A stretch of 22,516 nt of DNA, taken from a virus. Of the stretch, positions 14,152-22,401 are shown one piece after another. Within the stretch, counting starts at the first letter, position 1. Each line of letters starts with the position of its first letter. The stretch covers positions 1-22,516 of the IMG/VR virus record IMGVR_UViG_3300034418_002291. The stretch is one strand, 5' to 3'. The notes beneath the pieces were generated by a model. That model was given only the letters and a program-made list of their open reading frames with translations, had not been told where the DNA came from and searched no databases. Both the position numbers and the translations under genes were made by a program.

Positions 14152-14793
14152 TTAAGCGAATTGGGTTTGTGAGCCTAAAATGGTGTATGCAGCGTTGGCA
14201 GTCTTGACAATGCTTAATACATACGCATCAACGCTGTCAGCATTGCCTGCACTTGGGGCAGAACCGCCCTGCCAAATGGGTGTTACCGATACGCTGTCCA
14301 CCGTAAACACGTTGGCGTAGTAACCTGTGCCACCTTGCGTAGCCAAAAAGGTTACGGTTACAGCGTCGCCCGTACTCATAACGTCATTCAACGCTGTGGA
14401 ACCATCGCCACGCACATTAAGCGTCCAGTCAGCACTGGCATTGGCTGTGTAAAACAAAACTTGTTGCGTTAATACGTCAAAATCAACCGTACTTGCCGCC
14501 GCAGACGCTTGGATGGTTACAAACTCACGGTTGCTGTTTGTAAGTAGCACGTTTGACACGTTGGCATTGGAAACGCTGCCGCTTGTGACTGTGACGTTTG
14601 ACACGCTCAGGTTGGTGGATGACACGTTATTGATTGTGCCCCCAGTAATCTGCACGTTGGCAAGCGTTTCTACGCCGTTGGCAATGCCGTTAACAGCGTT
14701 TGACAGCGTGCTAAAGTTAGCATCTAACTGGGAAAGGGGAATAGAAGCCGTAGCACCGGCAAACGTATTAGGAACAACGACAGGTAGTGCCAT
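14152..14793 (-). CDS. Tail fibre / baseplate-type structural protein (213 aa)
   Basis: The N-terminus (MALPVVVPNTFAGATASIPL, then SQLDANFSTLSNAVNGIANG) is a form I recall in many phage fibre-cluster proteins. A Ser/Val/Asn beta repeat follows (NVSSTNLSVSNVTVTSGSVS, about 50-85), and then a globular C-terminal domain: VDFDVLTQQVLFYTANASAD, WTLNVRGDGSTALNDVMSTG, then WQGGSAP and a YTILGSQTQFA end. The C-terminal domain recurs across phage fibres and probably forms the tip. Its gene sits between the tail hub and the glycine-rich adhesin. GAGG in the previous gene's end is the likely binding site. Confidence 0.75.
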   Translation of the reverse strand: MALPVVVPNTFAGATASIPLSQLDANFSTLSNAVNGIANGVETLANVQITGGTINNVSSTNLSVSNVTVTSGSVSNANVSNVLLTNSNREFVTIQASAAASTVDFDVLTQQVLFYTANASADWTLNVRGDGSTALNDVMSTGDAVTVTFLATQGGTGYYANVFTVDSVSVTPIWQGGSAPSAGNADSVDAYVLSIVKTANAAYTILGSQTQFA

Positions 14794-14794
14794 T

Positions 14795-16525
14795 TTAGAA
14801 CCTCGCTCTTAGTTCATGTTCAAGTTGGAAGCCATTGATCGTGAATGGCGTGGTATTACCAGTCACGGTTAGCCCAAGATATTTACCGTACATTTTCGCA
14901 TCAGATTTGTATAAAAAATAGCCACTGGTTACAGAGCCGCCCTGCCCCGTCCAGCCAATCTGTTCACTGCTATTGTTAACCCACGGGATGACAGTGCCAA
15001 GGTTATTGACCCAAAACACCGTATTGGCAAAGTCAATGGCAGGCGATTGCTGGTTTTCTGAATCAATGTAGGCTTGCAGAGAGGCAAAGCCTGTTCCAAG
15101 GGTCGCTTCGATGCCCACCTTGAGGGCTTGCTTATCCCGTATGGGATCACCCATTGGCCACAATGCCGTTTCTAGCTCCCAGTCGATGCCCGTTGTGGAG
15201 TTGGCGTAGAACTTTACAAAGTCGGTGCCCGTGGTGCCGTACATGAGGATGTTACCGTCAAGCGTAGCCGAGGCGGTAAAGGTAATGTTGTCGCCCTGAC
15301 TGGTTATAAACCATTTGCGGTCAAAGAAAACAAGCTGCACCTTGCGTGGCGTGCCTGCATCGTTGTAAGTAAACGTCCAAGCAGCGCACAGAATGTTGTT
15401 AATAAGAACTTGACCTGCCGTAATCGGCTCAGAAAAGTCAATGTCCGTAAATATATCGTCGATGGAATCGCTAATTTTAGTAGTGGTTGCACCCACAAGG
15501 GCGTACACACCATAACGATTGAGAAACAACATGCTTCGGAAGTACGGGAAAATGGCGTATTTGAACCCCGATCCAATGCTTGCCGACACGTTGGTGTTCG
15601 TAAATAGGGTTTCCCCTGTGACGCTGTTCACCCGAACGTCAGAAAAGACGTTGATTGAGTCTTCGCCAAAGATGTAAAGGAAGTTGTTTGCCGCAATAAT
15701 CGTGGCAATGTTGGTTCTAAGCGTGCTGTCAGTAAGGGTAATAAAGCCCGAACTGACGTTAATAAAGTCGTTGTATTTGTCTACGGCGGTGTAATAGACC
15801 GTCCGTTCTTCACTAATCCACGCCCTGCCCGAAAAAGTAGCGATTCCAGTGCCACTTTGGTTGAATAACGTGCAGGTTACGTTGGCATTGGAGCCCGTTG
15901 GGTCGTTGATTGTTATGGTGGGAGGCGATGTATAGCCTGTTCCCGGCTCCGTCAAAATGACTTGAGCAACAGTATTGGACAAAAGGACGACTTCACCTGC
16001 TGCTGGCACCCCGCCCGTTTGGTCTGGTGCGCTAATTGACACGTTAGCGTTGCTGTAACCCGTGCCGGGGTCGTTAATCGTGATGGTGCCGATTGATCCA
16101 ATATCGACAAGATTCGTGCCATCCCATGTTTTGTACCCGTTATTGGGGTCAATAATAAGGATTCGCTCGTTTTTCCACTGCACAATCTGCACATTGGAGT
16201 TGGAAAACGTGCCAGACGTGGCTAGGTTGCCAAGGGTATTGTTTTCAATGTTGACGTACTGTGCCGAACCGTTTTCTTGGAAGGCAAATTGAAATTCCGT
16301 GTTGTTAATGTTTGCCGAGGCCATGTAGCTGACCGTGTTGGCAAAGGTTACACCGGCTTGCGTATCGGGCGCATTGACAATCTTGACGTTACCAAAGCCA
16401 ATGGGCTGTGCGTTCTCCATCCATGCGAACTCACCCTCGCCAATGGCGGTACGGTTGTTTGTAACATTGATGCCCTTGAAGTCTTTGGCAACAAAGTAAG
16501 ACTTCTTCTGCTCTAACGCCGCCAT
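14795..16525 (-). CDS. Tail hub / nozzle beta-propeller protein, P22 gp10-like (576 aa)
   Basis: The 576-residue protein has the pattern of phage packaged-DNA stabilisation or nozzle proteins: an N-terminal KDFKGINVTNNRTAIGEGE segment (first-residue contacts in such hubs), then repeated beta strands with GRAWISEERTVYYTAVDKYN, FLYIFGEDSINVFSDVRV and YGVYALVGATTTKISDSIDD. The order adaptor, then hub after the head genes matches P22-like and SU10-like tails. An insertion at about residues 143-228 carries two PGTGY-containing segments and looks like a fibre-type repeat placed within the propeller. The ATG follows the previous TAA directly (TACTAAATG). The role is assigned by position and composition rather than by a diagnostic motif. 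Confidence 0.72.
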   Translation of the reverse strand: MAALEQKKSYFVAKDFKGINVTNNRTAIGEGEFAWMENAQPIGFGNVKIVNAPDTQAGVTFANTVSYMASANINNTEFQFAFQENGSAQYVNIENNTLGNLATSGTFSNSNVQIVQWKNERILIIDPNNGYKTWDGTNLVDIGSIGTITINDPGTGYSNANVSISAPDQTGGVPAAGEVVLLSNTVAQVILTEPGTGYTSPPTITINDPTGSNANVTCTLFNQSGTGIATFSGRAWISEERTVYYTAVDKYNDFINVSSGFITLTDSTLRTNIATIIAANNFLYIFGEDSINVFSDVRVNSVTGETLFTNTNVSASIGSGFKYAIFPYFRSMLFLNRYGVYALVGATTTKISDSIDDIFTDIDFSEPITAGQVLINNILCAAWTFTYNDAGTPRKVQLVFFDRKWFITSQGDNITFTASATLDGNILMYGTTGTDFVKFYANSTTGIDWELETALWPMGDPIRDKQALKVGIEATLGTGFASLQAYIDSENQQSPAIDFANTVFWVNNLGTVIPWVNNSSEQIGWTGQGGSVTSGYFLYKSDAKMYGKYLGLTVTGNTTPFTINGFQLEHELRARF

Positions 16526-17164
16526 TTAGTACCCCGATTGGTAAACGGAGGGCAAGCGCCGTGTGAAGGTGCTGTTTAAGGCTCCAATAACTTGTTTGGT
16601 GTACTCTTGCTTGAATATCTCTGACTCGCCATACGACTGCTCTTGGTACTTTGCACGGCTAGCGGCATAGTACGCAACAGCATCATAGTAAGGCGAGGGT
16701 ATGTCATCGTCTTCGTCCGTAATATTGACAAGTGCGGTGGGCAAAACAACCGTATCAAGCTCAATTTCGTAGGCTTGATCGGGTTTTGGCCCTATGTAAA
16801 TGGTTTTGCCGCCATAAATCGAGAAACCTATGGGACGGCCATTGTAGTTTTGCCAAAAACGCAACTGGGCGTTGAAGTCAGTCCAAGCCATGTAGTACAT
16901 TGGCCAGCGTGAATCACCCCAATACAGATTGATGTTAAGAATATCAATCGTATTGTTGCCTTGCGGCAATGCGCTGTATGCGATGGTTTCTTGTCCTACC
17001 GACATAGTGTAGGACTGGATTACTCTCTTACAACCCGTGTCTTGAACCGTGTGACTACGAGCGTCGTTAACGTAATCGGTTATTTCTGCTGTTGTCCAGA
17101 AATTCCCATTAACATCATGCAAGAGTCGTCGGGTTTCGACGATGTAATCGTTTAGCGTAGGCAT
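16526..17164 (-). CDS. Head-tail adaptor protein, P22 gp4 / SU10 adaptor-like (212 aa)
   Basis: The 212-residue protein begins with helices in MPTLNDYIVETRRLLHDVNG and WTTAEITDYVNDARSHTVQD, followed by a beta region (VGQETIAYSALPQGNNTIDI and RPIGFSIYGGKTIYIGPKPD). It ends with helices in PSPYYDAVAYYAASRAKYQE and a basic tail. Such N-terminal WT-xEI-xYVNxAR helices are typical of the adaptor that binds beneath the portal ring in short-tailed phages. The gene lies directly between the head proteins and the hub, as expected. The only in-frame start candidate is the ATG at 17164; the binding site is weak (TGAGC), which suggests coupling to the preceding gene. Confidence 0.78.
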   Translation of the reverse strand: MPTLNDYIVETRRLLHDVNGNFWTTAEITDYVNDARSHTVQDTGCKRVIQSYTMSVGQETIAYSALPQGNNTIDILNINLYWGDSRWPMYYMAWTDFNAQLRFWQNYNGRPIGFSIYGGKTIYIGPKPDQAYEIELDTVVLPTALVNITDEDDDIPSPYYDAVAYYAASRAKYQEQSYGESEIFKQEYTKQVIGALNSTFTRRLPSVYQSGY

Positions 17165-17176
17165 ACATGCTCATAG

Positions 17177-17524
17177 TTAATGGGCATGGACTTTGGCTGC
17201 GCTTTTGCCTTTCGCTTTTGGCTGAGGCATCGGCGCAGCTACTCGCTCCACCACCGGGGCTGACAAGTGGACTTTCTTTGCAGGCTCGGACAAGAATGAA
17301 ATCTCTGCCATGCGCTCTAAAGCACGGGGCAAATCCGTGTTCATTTTCATCCACCCAAGCCTTACAAAATACGGCTCTTTATTGTCAACGCCATAACCAA
17401 AAATGTGTTTTGCCGCATCTAAGGAAATTTCTGTTTCTTTGTCTGTTTCGAAAACGTAATCCTTGCCTTCAAACCGACCAGTGACAGGCATACCCTTATT
17501 TGTGACAAAAATCATCTTGCTCAT
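17177..17524 (-). CDS. Small head-completion or connector-region protein (115 aa)
   Basis: The N-terminal part (1-80) is beta-rich and ordered (MIFVTNKGMPVTGRFEGKDY, then VFETDKETEISLDAAKHIFG), and YFVRLGWM recalls small head-region proteins in other phages with LGW or RLGW after a conserved FG-G loop. Residues 85-115 are Ala/Pro/Lys-rich and probably disordered, ending KVHAH. The start ATG overlaps the previous stop as ATGA. The gene lies between putative decoration proteins and the adaptor, so a connector or head-completion role is possible, but I recognise no named family. Confidence 0.7.
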   Translation of the reverse strand: MSKMIFVTNKGMPVTGRFEGKDYVFETDKETEISLDAAKHIFGYGVDNKEPYFVRLGWMKMNTDLPRALERMAEISFLSEPAKKVHLSAPVVERVAAPMPQPKAKGKSAAKVHAH

Positions 17525-17925
17525 AGCGTGACAATATCTCCATACACAAAAATGTCTGCTGTAGCAGCAGCACCTTGCGGAGTAGTTAGTGAGAGATACA
17601 GGCTAGTGGCGGTACGGTAATCCGTGTTGCTGGCAAGCGTGAGGTCAAGAAACTTCGTGCTTGCTGACAACGTGCTGTATGCCTGCGAGTTAGCCACAAC
17701 AGCCGTACCACCCTTGCTGACAGCGGTATAAATACCGCCGACAGCCGTGGTAAGGCTAATTGAAGCGTTGGTCGCAACAATACGCCGAATGATGTACTTT
17801 GCTGGTGCCGAGAATATAACGATCTGTTGATCGTCAGTGCTATTCATGTTGGCACCAATCAATTCGCCAAGCAATATCCCGCCAAACCGATCAGGCAACT
17901 GCGCTCCTATACGATTAGCGTCCAT
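17521..17925 (-). CDS. Small beta-rich head protein, probable decoration (134 aa)
   Basis: The sequence has an N-terminal stretch with LPDRFGGILLGELIGANMNS, then beta strands such as QIVIFSAPAKYIIRRIVATN, FLDLTLASNTDYRTATSLYL and a C-terminal ADIFVYGDIVTL. This composition, and its place two genes after the major capsid protein, suggest a capsid decoration or minor virion protein. No diagnostic motif is visible. A strong GGGGGAG lies five bases upstream of the ATG. Confidence 0.68.
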   Translation of the reverse strand: MDANRIGAQLPDRFGGILLGELIGANMNSTDDQQIVIFSAPAKYIIRRIVATNASISLTTAVGGIYTAVSKGGTAVVANSQAYSTLSASTKFLDLTLASNTDYRTATSLYLSLTTPQGAAATADIFVYGDIVTL

Positions 17926-17936
17926 ATTGCTCCCCC

Positions 17937-18272
17937 TTAACTATTGTAAGTGCCGCTAGCGGCTTGCTCACTGCCTACGATAACGTAGGTTGAGGTTACA
18001 AGTTGATCGCCAAGGTTGCTAAGACGCACGTTGACCCCATCAGAAACGATGAAGCCACCGGCGTTATTAGCAAGCACTGTGGCAAAACCACTGCCAGCAG
18101 AGGCGTTGTTAACTTGCACAGCGACGTTTACCGTGGGGTAAACAATGTAAGCGCCTGCGGCCAGAACAACATTGGCAGTATCCGTCAGTCCTTGCGAACC
18201 GGCGGTAAAGTACGCTGCCGTGCTGTTGGCGTTAGCGCCAGCAAGAAGGATTTTATTGAGTGCGAGTGACAT
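17937..18272 (-). CDS. Small beta-rich head protein next to the capsid gene (111 aa)
   Basis: The 111-residue protein is Ala/Asn/Val-rich with strands such as NVVLAAGAYIVYPTVNVAVQ and QLVTSTYVIVGSEQAASG, no long helices and no Cys. A small beta protein directly downstream of the major capsid gene is often a decoration or cement protein; that is inference from place. The stop of the capsid gene (TAA) immediately precedes a GGAG binding site for this ATG, so the two are expected to be made together. Confidence 0.68.
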   Translation of the reverse strand: MSLALNKILLAGANANSTAAYFTAGSQGLTDTANVVLAAGAYIVYPTVNVAVQVNNASAGSGFATVLANNAGGFIVSDGVNVRLSNLGDQLVTSTYVIVGSEQAASGTYNS

Positions 18273-18284
18273 GGTTATTTCTCC

Positions 18285-19286
18285 TTAAAGCGTAAGAGAG
18301 TTGTAGCCAGTCACCTTCGTCATCGACTTGGGCTTCGTGCTAACCATCTCAGCGATCATAAGCACGGCACCAACGTAGCCGATTTGGAAGTTGGGCAGAG
18401 TGGACTCAAACCCAGTGAACGCAAACGATGCCTGCTCATGGATGTACATGGACAGATAGTTGGTGTTCAATAGGTAAAGCGTACCCTCTGGGCAGTAGGG
18501 GTCTGGGTAGATAGGTACACCAGCAACCATCAAAGCACGGAAAGCTGCTTGAGGGCCGTTGGCATCACCGTCAAAACCTGATCCCGGTGTAATCATGTAC
18601 TGCTCTTGACCGACGTAATCTTGGGCAAGCAGCGTCCAAGTACCGAATCCGCACACACCAAACGTGGGCACTTCAGCGCAGTTCTTCACTGTGCCAGAAA
18701 TGTACTGCAACACGTTTTGACGGGTGGGATTCACGGAACCAGCCGCATACTCTTTGGACTGCCACCAGCTATAGGTGGAACGATTGATGTTTCCGTAGGT
18801 GCCAGAAGAATCAACCGCCAAAGGCAGGCCAGTAAATTGCTGTGTATCGCTGGTGTTGTTGTACAGCGACGTGGCCATAGCGTCCATCATCACGTTGGTC
18901 GCATCGTTCATGCGAGCCTCGATCAGAGGAATAATGGCATAGTCTTGCTGAACAGCACCTTCCATACCGAGGAACGGTACGGGAGAAACCAGCAGTTTCA
19001 GGTTGAACTCGGCGTTATAAGCGCCTTGTTGCACTGAAGGTTGGGCAAAGGAGCCAGAGTAATCTGACCACTGTGCGTTGACGAACTGCGACCCTTGGAC
19101 GGGCACCGTCACCGACGACACACCGCCTGAAGCGGTCTGACTGTTGGCGATCAGTGCGGCCATAAGGGGCGTAGAGTTGTAAATCTGCACGACCATTTTC
19201 GGGATAAACGCACGCCGAGTAACATAAGTTAACTCGGTGTATTGGTTGCTACCCGAGGCCGGTATAATTCCACCGCCGATAGGCAT
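18285..19286 (-). CDS. Major capsid protein, HK97-fold type (333 aa)
   Basis: The gene stands where a capsid gene is expected: after a portal and a coiled-coil scaffold-type protein and before small head proteins. The product begins with a Gly-rich N-terminus (MPIGGGIIPASGSNQYTELT) and has TRRAFIPKMVVQIYNSTPLM early. Mid-protein features are NDATNVMMDAMATSLYNNTS, a W-rich loop (STYSWWQSKEYAAG), then VPTFGVCGFGTWTLLAQDYV and AGVPIYPDPYCPEGTLYLLN, close to patterns of capsid proteins I know in uncultured podoviruses. The C-terminus has PNFQIGYVGAVLMIAEMVST. The fold class is inferred from family resemblance. AGGAG lies six bases upstream in a 44-base AT-rich leader, the longest gap around the capsid gene, fitting high expression. 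Confidence 0.87.
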   Translation of the reverse strand: MPIGGGIIPASGSNQYTELTYVTRRAFIPKMVVQIYNSTPLMAALIANSQTASGGVSSVTVPVQGSQFVNAQWSDYSGSFAQPSVQQGAYNAEFNLKLLVSPVPFLGMEGAVQQDYAIIPLIEARMNDATNVMMDAMATSLYNNTSDTQQFTGLPLAVDSSGTYGNINRSTYSWWQSKEYAAGSVNPTRQNVLQYISGTVKNCAEVPTFGVCGFGTWTLLAQDYVGQEQYMITPGSGFDGDANGPQAAFRALMVAGVPIYPDPYCPEGTLYLLNTNYLSMYIHEQASFAFTGFESTLPNFQIGYVGAVLMIAEMVSTKPKSMTKVTGYNSLTL

Positions 19287-19330
19287 AACGATCTCCTAAA
19301 CTAAAAAGCCCCTAAAACAAAAACAGAACC

Positions 19331-19861
19331 CTACAGCCCAATGGGTCGAGGATTCTTCCTAAATTCTGCTAATGCTGCATGTGCTGCGTCACGAGCCGCC
19401 CCCACGGGATTCTTCATGTAATCCTTGGTGTTGAACTTGCTCATTACCGGCTGAGGAAACTGACTGGGCGTAGGTGCCGTCATCTGCTTCATGTACTGGT
19501 GGTACTCAGCAGCGGTTTCGTGATTGGCAATGCCTTTTTCGATCATCAATTTTTCGATCTCCTGAATATCATCGTCGGAATCGACCAATTGCTTCTGCTT
19601 CAAAGACGAACGCCGACGCTCAAGCTCTTCTTTGGCCTCTTTTGCCCGTAACTTGGCTTCCAAGGACTCGACTCGCTTATTGGCATCGGCTAGCACTTCG
19701 TTCGTGCGCTCTTCAATCTCAATTTCTGGGATGGGAACGTCAGGACGAACCTGCTTGGTGAGTTGCAAAAACTGCTTGCGGGTCTTGGGGTCTTCGGCCA
19801 ATGACTTGGCTAAGGCCGCAAGTTCCGCTTGTGCTTCGACTGATAAGTTTTCTAATGACAT
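19331..19861 (-). CDS. Probable scaffolding protein (176 aa)
   Basis: The protein is charged and helical: QAELAALAKSLAEDPKTRKQ, then a long coiled coil (about residues 45-110) with RVESLEAKLRAKEAKEELER. A Pro/Met-rich break (130-140) follows, then a basic C-terminal helix, RDAAHAALAEFRKNPRP. Scaffolding proteins of tailed phages are typically coiled coils with a basic C-terminal capsid-binding helix and lie directly before the capsid gene, as here. No protease motif is visible, so removal of the scaffold would depend on release rather than on a visible cleavage enzyme. GAAAGGGG precedes the ATG. Confidence 0.72.
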   Translation of the reverse strand: MSLENLSVEAQAELAALAKSLAEDPKTRKQFLQLTKQVRPDVPIPEIEIEERTNEVLADANKRVESLEAKLRAKEAKEELERRRSSLKQKQLVDSDDDIQEIEKLMIEKGIANHETAAEYHQYMKQMTAPTPSQFPQPVMSKFNTKDYMKNPVGAARDAAHAALAEFRKNPRPIGL

Positions 19862-19883
19862 ACGTTAGCCCCTTTCGTTGAAA

Positions 19884-20069
19884 TTAGATAACCTTCTTGC
19901 CGTCACCGGGCTTGCTAAGAGTCATTTTGTTCTTAGGCCCGATCTTGGCTGAGTCCTTTAGACCGCCAAAGGTGGCATAACGGGGAGTGTTAACAATCTG
20001 ACCGTTCTGCTGCGTGTTGTCGGTAGGACGGCGGGGAGACATGTTGCCCCGAGGTTTGAAAAGTTCCAT
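19884..20069 (-). CDS. Small basic hypothetical protein (61 aa)
   Basis: This 61-residue, Lys/Pro/Asn/Gly-rich and probably disordered protein begins MELFKPRGNMSPRRPTDNTQ and ends LSKPGDGKKVI. It has a clear AGGAG six bases before the ATG, provided by the stop region of the previous gene (TATATAGGAGTAGC). Short basic genes at this place between portal and scaffold are common in such phages; a capsid-assembly or DNA-contacting role would be a guess. No family recognised. Confidence 0.6.
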   Translation of the reverse strand: MELFKPRGNMSPRRPTDNTQQNGQIVNTPRYATFGGLKDSAKIGPKNKMTLSKPGDGKKVI

Positions 20070-20078
20070 TTGCTACTC

Positions 20079-20501
20079 CTATATAGGCATGGGTGGTTGC
20101 TGAGTACCGGGTACAGGCGCTTGGGCAATTGCTCTTGCTTCAGGCGTGGCGCCTCCCGCCTGCGGCAAAGTTTGAATCAGGTTCATTATTTCGGCTGGCA
20201 TCAACTCACGGGTTGATGACTCACGCTCACCGAACTCACGGGTAATGTCGGACACGACTTTTTGCAGGGCCATGCCCTCTTCAGTGTCCATACCGAACTC
20301 GGTCAAAGCGTTTTGGAGCATGTCGAGCGCCATCATCACGTTTAGACGGGCTTGCTCCATGTTGCCTTCCTGTGGTTCAGGCGTGGTCATGGGGCTTGAC
20401 ATAGGTGCAGTCATTGCACCTTGCTCACTTGGCGGTGGGGTTTGCTCAGGCATTTGATCTGCCTTGAGCATGTCCATCATTTCCTTGCTTGAAACGGCCA
20501 T
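20079..20501 (-). CDS. Pro/Met-rich helical head-region protein (140 aa)
   Basis: The N-terminus (1-50) is Met/Pro/Gln-rich and disordered. The centre is helical (about 50-125, with RLNVMMALDMLQNALTEFGM and ELMPAEIMNLIQTLPQAGGA), and the C-terminus is again Pro/Gln-rich (QQPPMPI). I recall similar portal-to-scaffold proteins with PAEIM-L-QTLPQAGG in other uncultured phages; their function is not established. It may be a head-assembly factor. The ATG at 20501 has AAAGGTG seven bases upstream and lies 90 bases after the previous gene. Confidence 0.65.
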   Translation of the reverse strand: MAVSSKEMMDMLKADQMPEQTPPPSEQGAMTAPMSSPMTTPEPQEGNMEQARLNVMMALDMLQNALTEFGMDTEEGMALQKVVSDITREFGERESSTRELMPAEIMNLIQTLPQAGGATPEARAIAQAPVPGTQQPPMPI

Positions 20502-20591
20502 GTGTTCACCTTTAACTATGTTGGGTTGATTGTTCGTTAATAAAAACTATCGTGTCAACCAAAAAAAGGGTGTACAGGTGAATTTCCCCAG
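20502..20591 (-). promoter_or_regulatory. Intergenic region with a candidate promoter before the head-assembly genes
   Basis: This 90-base stretch is the longest gap between genes in the window. On the minus strand it holds TTGACA (20558-20553), identical to the sigma70 -35 consensus. After an 18-base spacer comes AACAAT (20534-20529), a four-of-six match to the -10 consensus. The gap also contains a T-run after CCC (near 20567-20561) that could weakly end upstream transcription, though the preceding stem is poor. If active, this promoter would drive the scaffold and capsid genes. The sequence supports the boxes; activity is inferred. Confidence 0.45.
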
Positions 20592-20762
20592 TTAAGACTT
20601 GCGTGAGGAACGGCCATAACCGCCTCTAGGCATAGGCCCACGTTGGGCTTGACGGGTATAACTGATGCGTCCCATGTCTTTGTTGCCTTGACTAAGCTGA
20701 CGCTCGGTCATACGGGGTTGATCGCCACCACGGATCATGCCTTGGTTGCCATTTTGTGCCAT
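20592..20762 (-). CDS. Very small basic Gly/Arg-rich protein (56 aa)
   Basis: The start was placed at the ATG at 20762, since AAGGAG lies seven bases upstream in the portal's last codons and the previous stop is one base away (TGATATG). An upstream ATG at 20801 would lie deep inside the portal. The product begins MAQNGNQGMIRGGDQPRMTE and ends PRGGYGRSSRKS. It is Arg/Gly/Gln-rich and likely disordered and nucleic-acid-binding. I do not recognise a family. Confidence 0.62.
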   Translation of the reverse strand: MAQNGNQGMIRGGDQPRMTERQLSQGNKDMGRISYTRQAQRGPMPRGGYGRSSRKS

Positions 20763-20763
20763 A

Positions 20764-22401
20764 TCAAGCTCCTTGCGGGGGTGGAAGGGCGGCTGGCGCA
20801 CCTTCGGGTTGTGGAATGGCCGGTGCTTGCGGTGTTTCGCCCACCATTGCCGTCTGTTTTTTCAAATCTTCGAGCAAAAGTTGCTTCATTGGGGGGTCAA
20901 GCATGTCAATAAGGCGCTCTTTGCTAATTGCACCGGCATTAAACAGGTTAAATGCAAGCTCTCGCTGGTCTTCCATGAAGATTGGGCTGTTGGAATGGGC
21001 ATCAACCTTGACGTTAAAGTCGTCTGTGAACTGTGCGGCAATGAATTTATTGCCGTCTTCGTCCACATAAGGCGTGTCGTCATAGACCATCATCATTTTG
21101 AGATAGATCGTGGCCAGCTTTTCAAGGGCCGATTCGACCACCAAGGCACGTTTTTTTGCTCGGGAAGAGCCTAAACGAGCCAGTTGGGAGGCGTGTCCAG
21201 CACTACGAACCCCTGATTCACCCCGTCCTTGCAACACATTAACGATGCCAGAGGCTTCGGCAAACATGTTGTCGATCTCTGCGATCTCACGGAATATGTC
21301 GTTGGGTATGTCGGGCGTAAACTGCTCGACCTTGGCGCTAGGCATATCGTTGGCCAGCAGGCCACCGGCACGGCGCAAGGCAAAGGATTTTTCGTCAAGG
21401 ATGCCGCCAAATCCCATAAGGGCTGTGGGTGGGTCAACCTGTTTGTCTAACAACTGCATGATTTGGGTTGTGCGCTTGTTTCGCATGTCTTGCAAGAAGA
21501 CAAGGCGCTGCACTTCGGATTGACCCCAATAGTAGTCGTACTGTGGGTTGGGCGAAATTTGAATGAAAGGCACCTCACCCTTCAAAAACATCTTGCTTGA
21601 CGGCCTGTCGTAGATCACAACGTCTGGGTCGGCAATGGTTACGCAGACATAGTCTTCAAGCTCGTCATCGAATATCCAAAGCTCCCGCATCTTGACGGTT
21701 TCCTCGGCAATCTGCGCCACATAACGGTTGACACCCTCAAGGCTGAGGTTGATGTTGCCGTAGATCGTGGGGTTAGTGGCCGAGGTAATCACTCGATCCA
21801 CGCCGCCTGCGCTTGTTTCGGTCTGCTGCTCAGAGAATGTGATGCGTTGCACCAATTCATCTCTCTTGGGGTGGCTATAGAGGCGTGAGAAAAGCTCACT
21901 GCGGGTCATGTAATACTCTTGCACCATCGCTTCTTGGCGGTCTGTATAGGGCGTATCTTCACGCAAAACGCCTATGACAGAGGGTTCAACCATGTACGGA
22001 TGGATGCCATTTCGCCAAATTGGTTTGACAAACGTGGTGGAGTAGCAGAACGACCAGTTCAAAGCCTGTCCAAAGACCTGATCGGCGTTGGAATTGAGCC
22101 AATAATCGTAAAGTGCCTTGGTTAAGACGGGCACCATCTTGTGAAACTGCTTGGGTTGGCTTGCACCGATGTTGATACTGAACCGAGTGCTGTCGGCGGC
22201 GTACATAAAGGCCGACAACTGGTCGATGTGCGGGAAGATTTTGTTGTACTGGGCCGGTGCTTCTTCAGGGCCAGCACCAAACAGGTAGTAGGAACGCAGT
22301 CCTTCGTAGCCTGTCTTACGGTTTTCCAGTGACACCATGCACTTTTGCATAATGTCGATGTAGAAAAACTCACGTTCCAGCGGATTTTGAGGGATTCTCA
22401 T
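20764..22401 (-). CDS. Portal protein (545 aa)
   Basis: The portal ring is the DNA entry and exit gate at one capsid vertex. The sequence fits podovirus portal proteins in length and layout. The N-terminal part carries RKTGYEGLRSYYLFGAGPEE and a segment NADQVFGQALNWSFCYSTTF. The centre has VPFIQISPNPQYDYYWGQSE then VQRLVFLQDMRNKRTTQIMQ (crown/wing type region). The C-terminal half has LLANDMPSAKVEQFTPDIPN and helices (VVESALEKLATIYLKMMMVY), ending in a Pro/Gln-rich tail. It begins the head module, with scaffold and capsid genes downstream, as expected. The start ATG overlaps the stop of the gene before it as ATGA. Family resemblance is recalled, not computed. Confidence 0.88.
   Translation of the reverse strand: MRIPQNPLEREFFYIDIMQKCMVSLENRKTGYEGLRSYYLFGAGPEEAPAQYNKIFPHIDQLSAFMYAADSTRFSINIGASQPKQFHKMVPVLTKALYDYWLNSNADQVFGQALNWSFCYSTTFVKPIWRNGIHPYMVEPSVIGVLREDTPYTDRQEAMVQEYYMTRSELFSRLYSHPKRDELVQRITFSEQQTETSAGGVDRVITSATNPTIYGNINLSLEGVNRYVAQIAEETVKMRELWIFDDELEDYVCVTIADPDVVIYDRPSSKMFLKGEVPFIQISPNPQYDYYWGQSEVQRLVFLQDMRNKRTTQIMQLLDKQVDPPTALMGFGGILDEKSFALRRAGGLLANDMPSAKVEQFTPDIPNDIFREIAEIDNMFAEASGIVNVLQGRGESGVRSAGHASQLARLGSSRAKKRALVVESALEKLATIYLKMMMVYDDTPYVDEDGNKFIAAQFTDDFNVKVDAHSNSPIFMEDQRELAFNLFNAGAISKERLIDMLDPPMKQLLLEDLKKQTAMVGETPQAPAIPQPEGAPAALPPPQGA

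Noticed and set aside
20561-20590. Possible rho-independent terminator with a T-run
   Set aside because: The T-run after CCC is real, but the stem before it is only about three GC pairs with a long loop.
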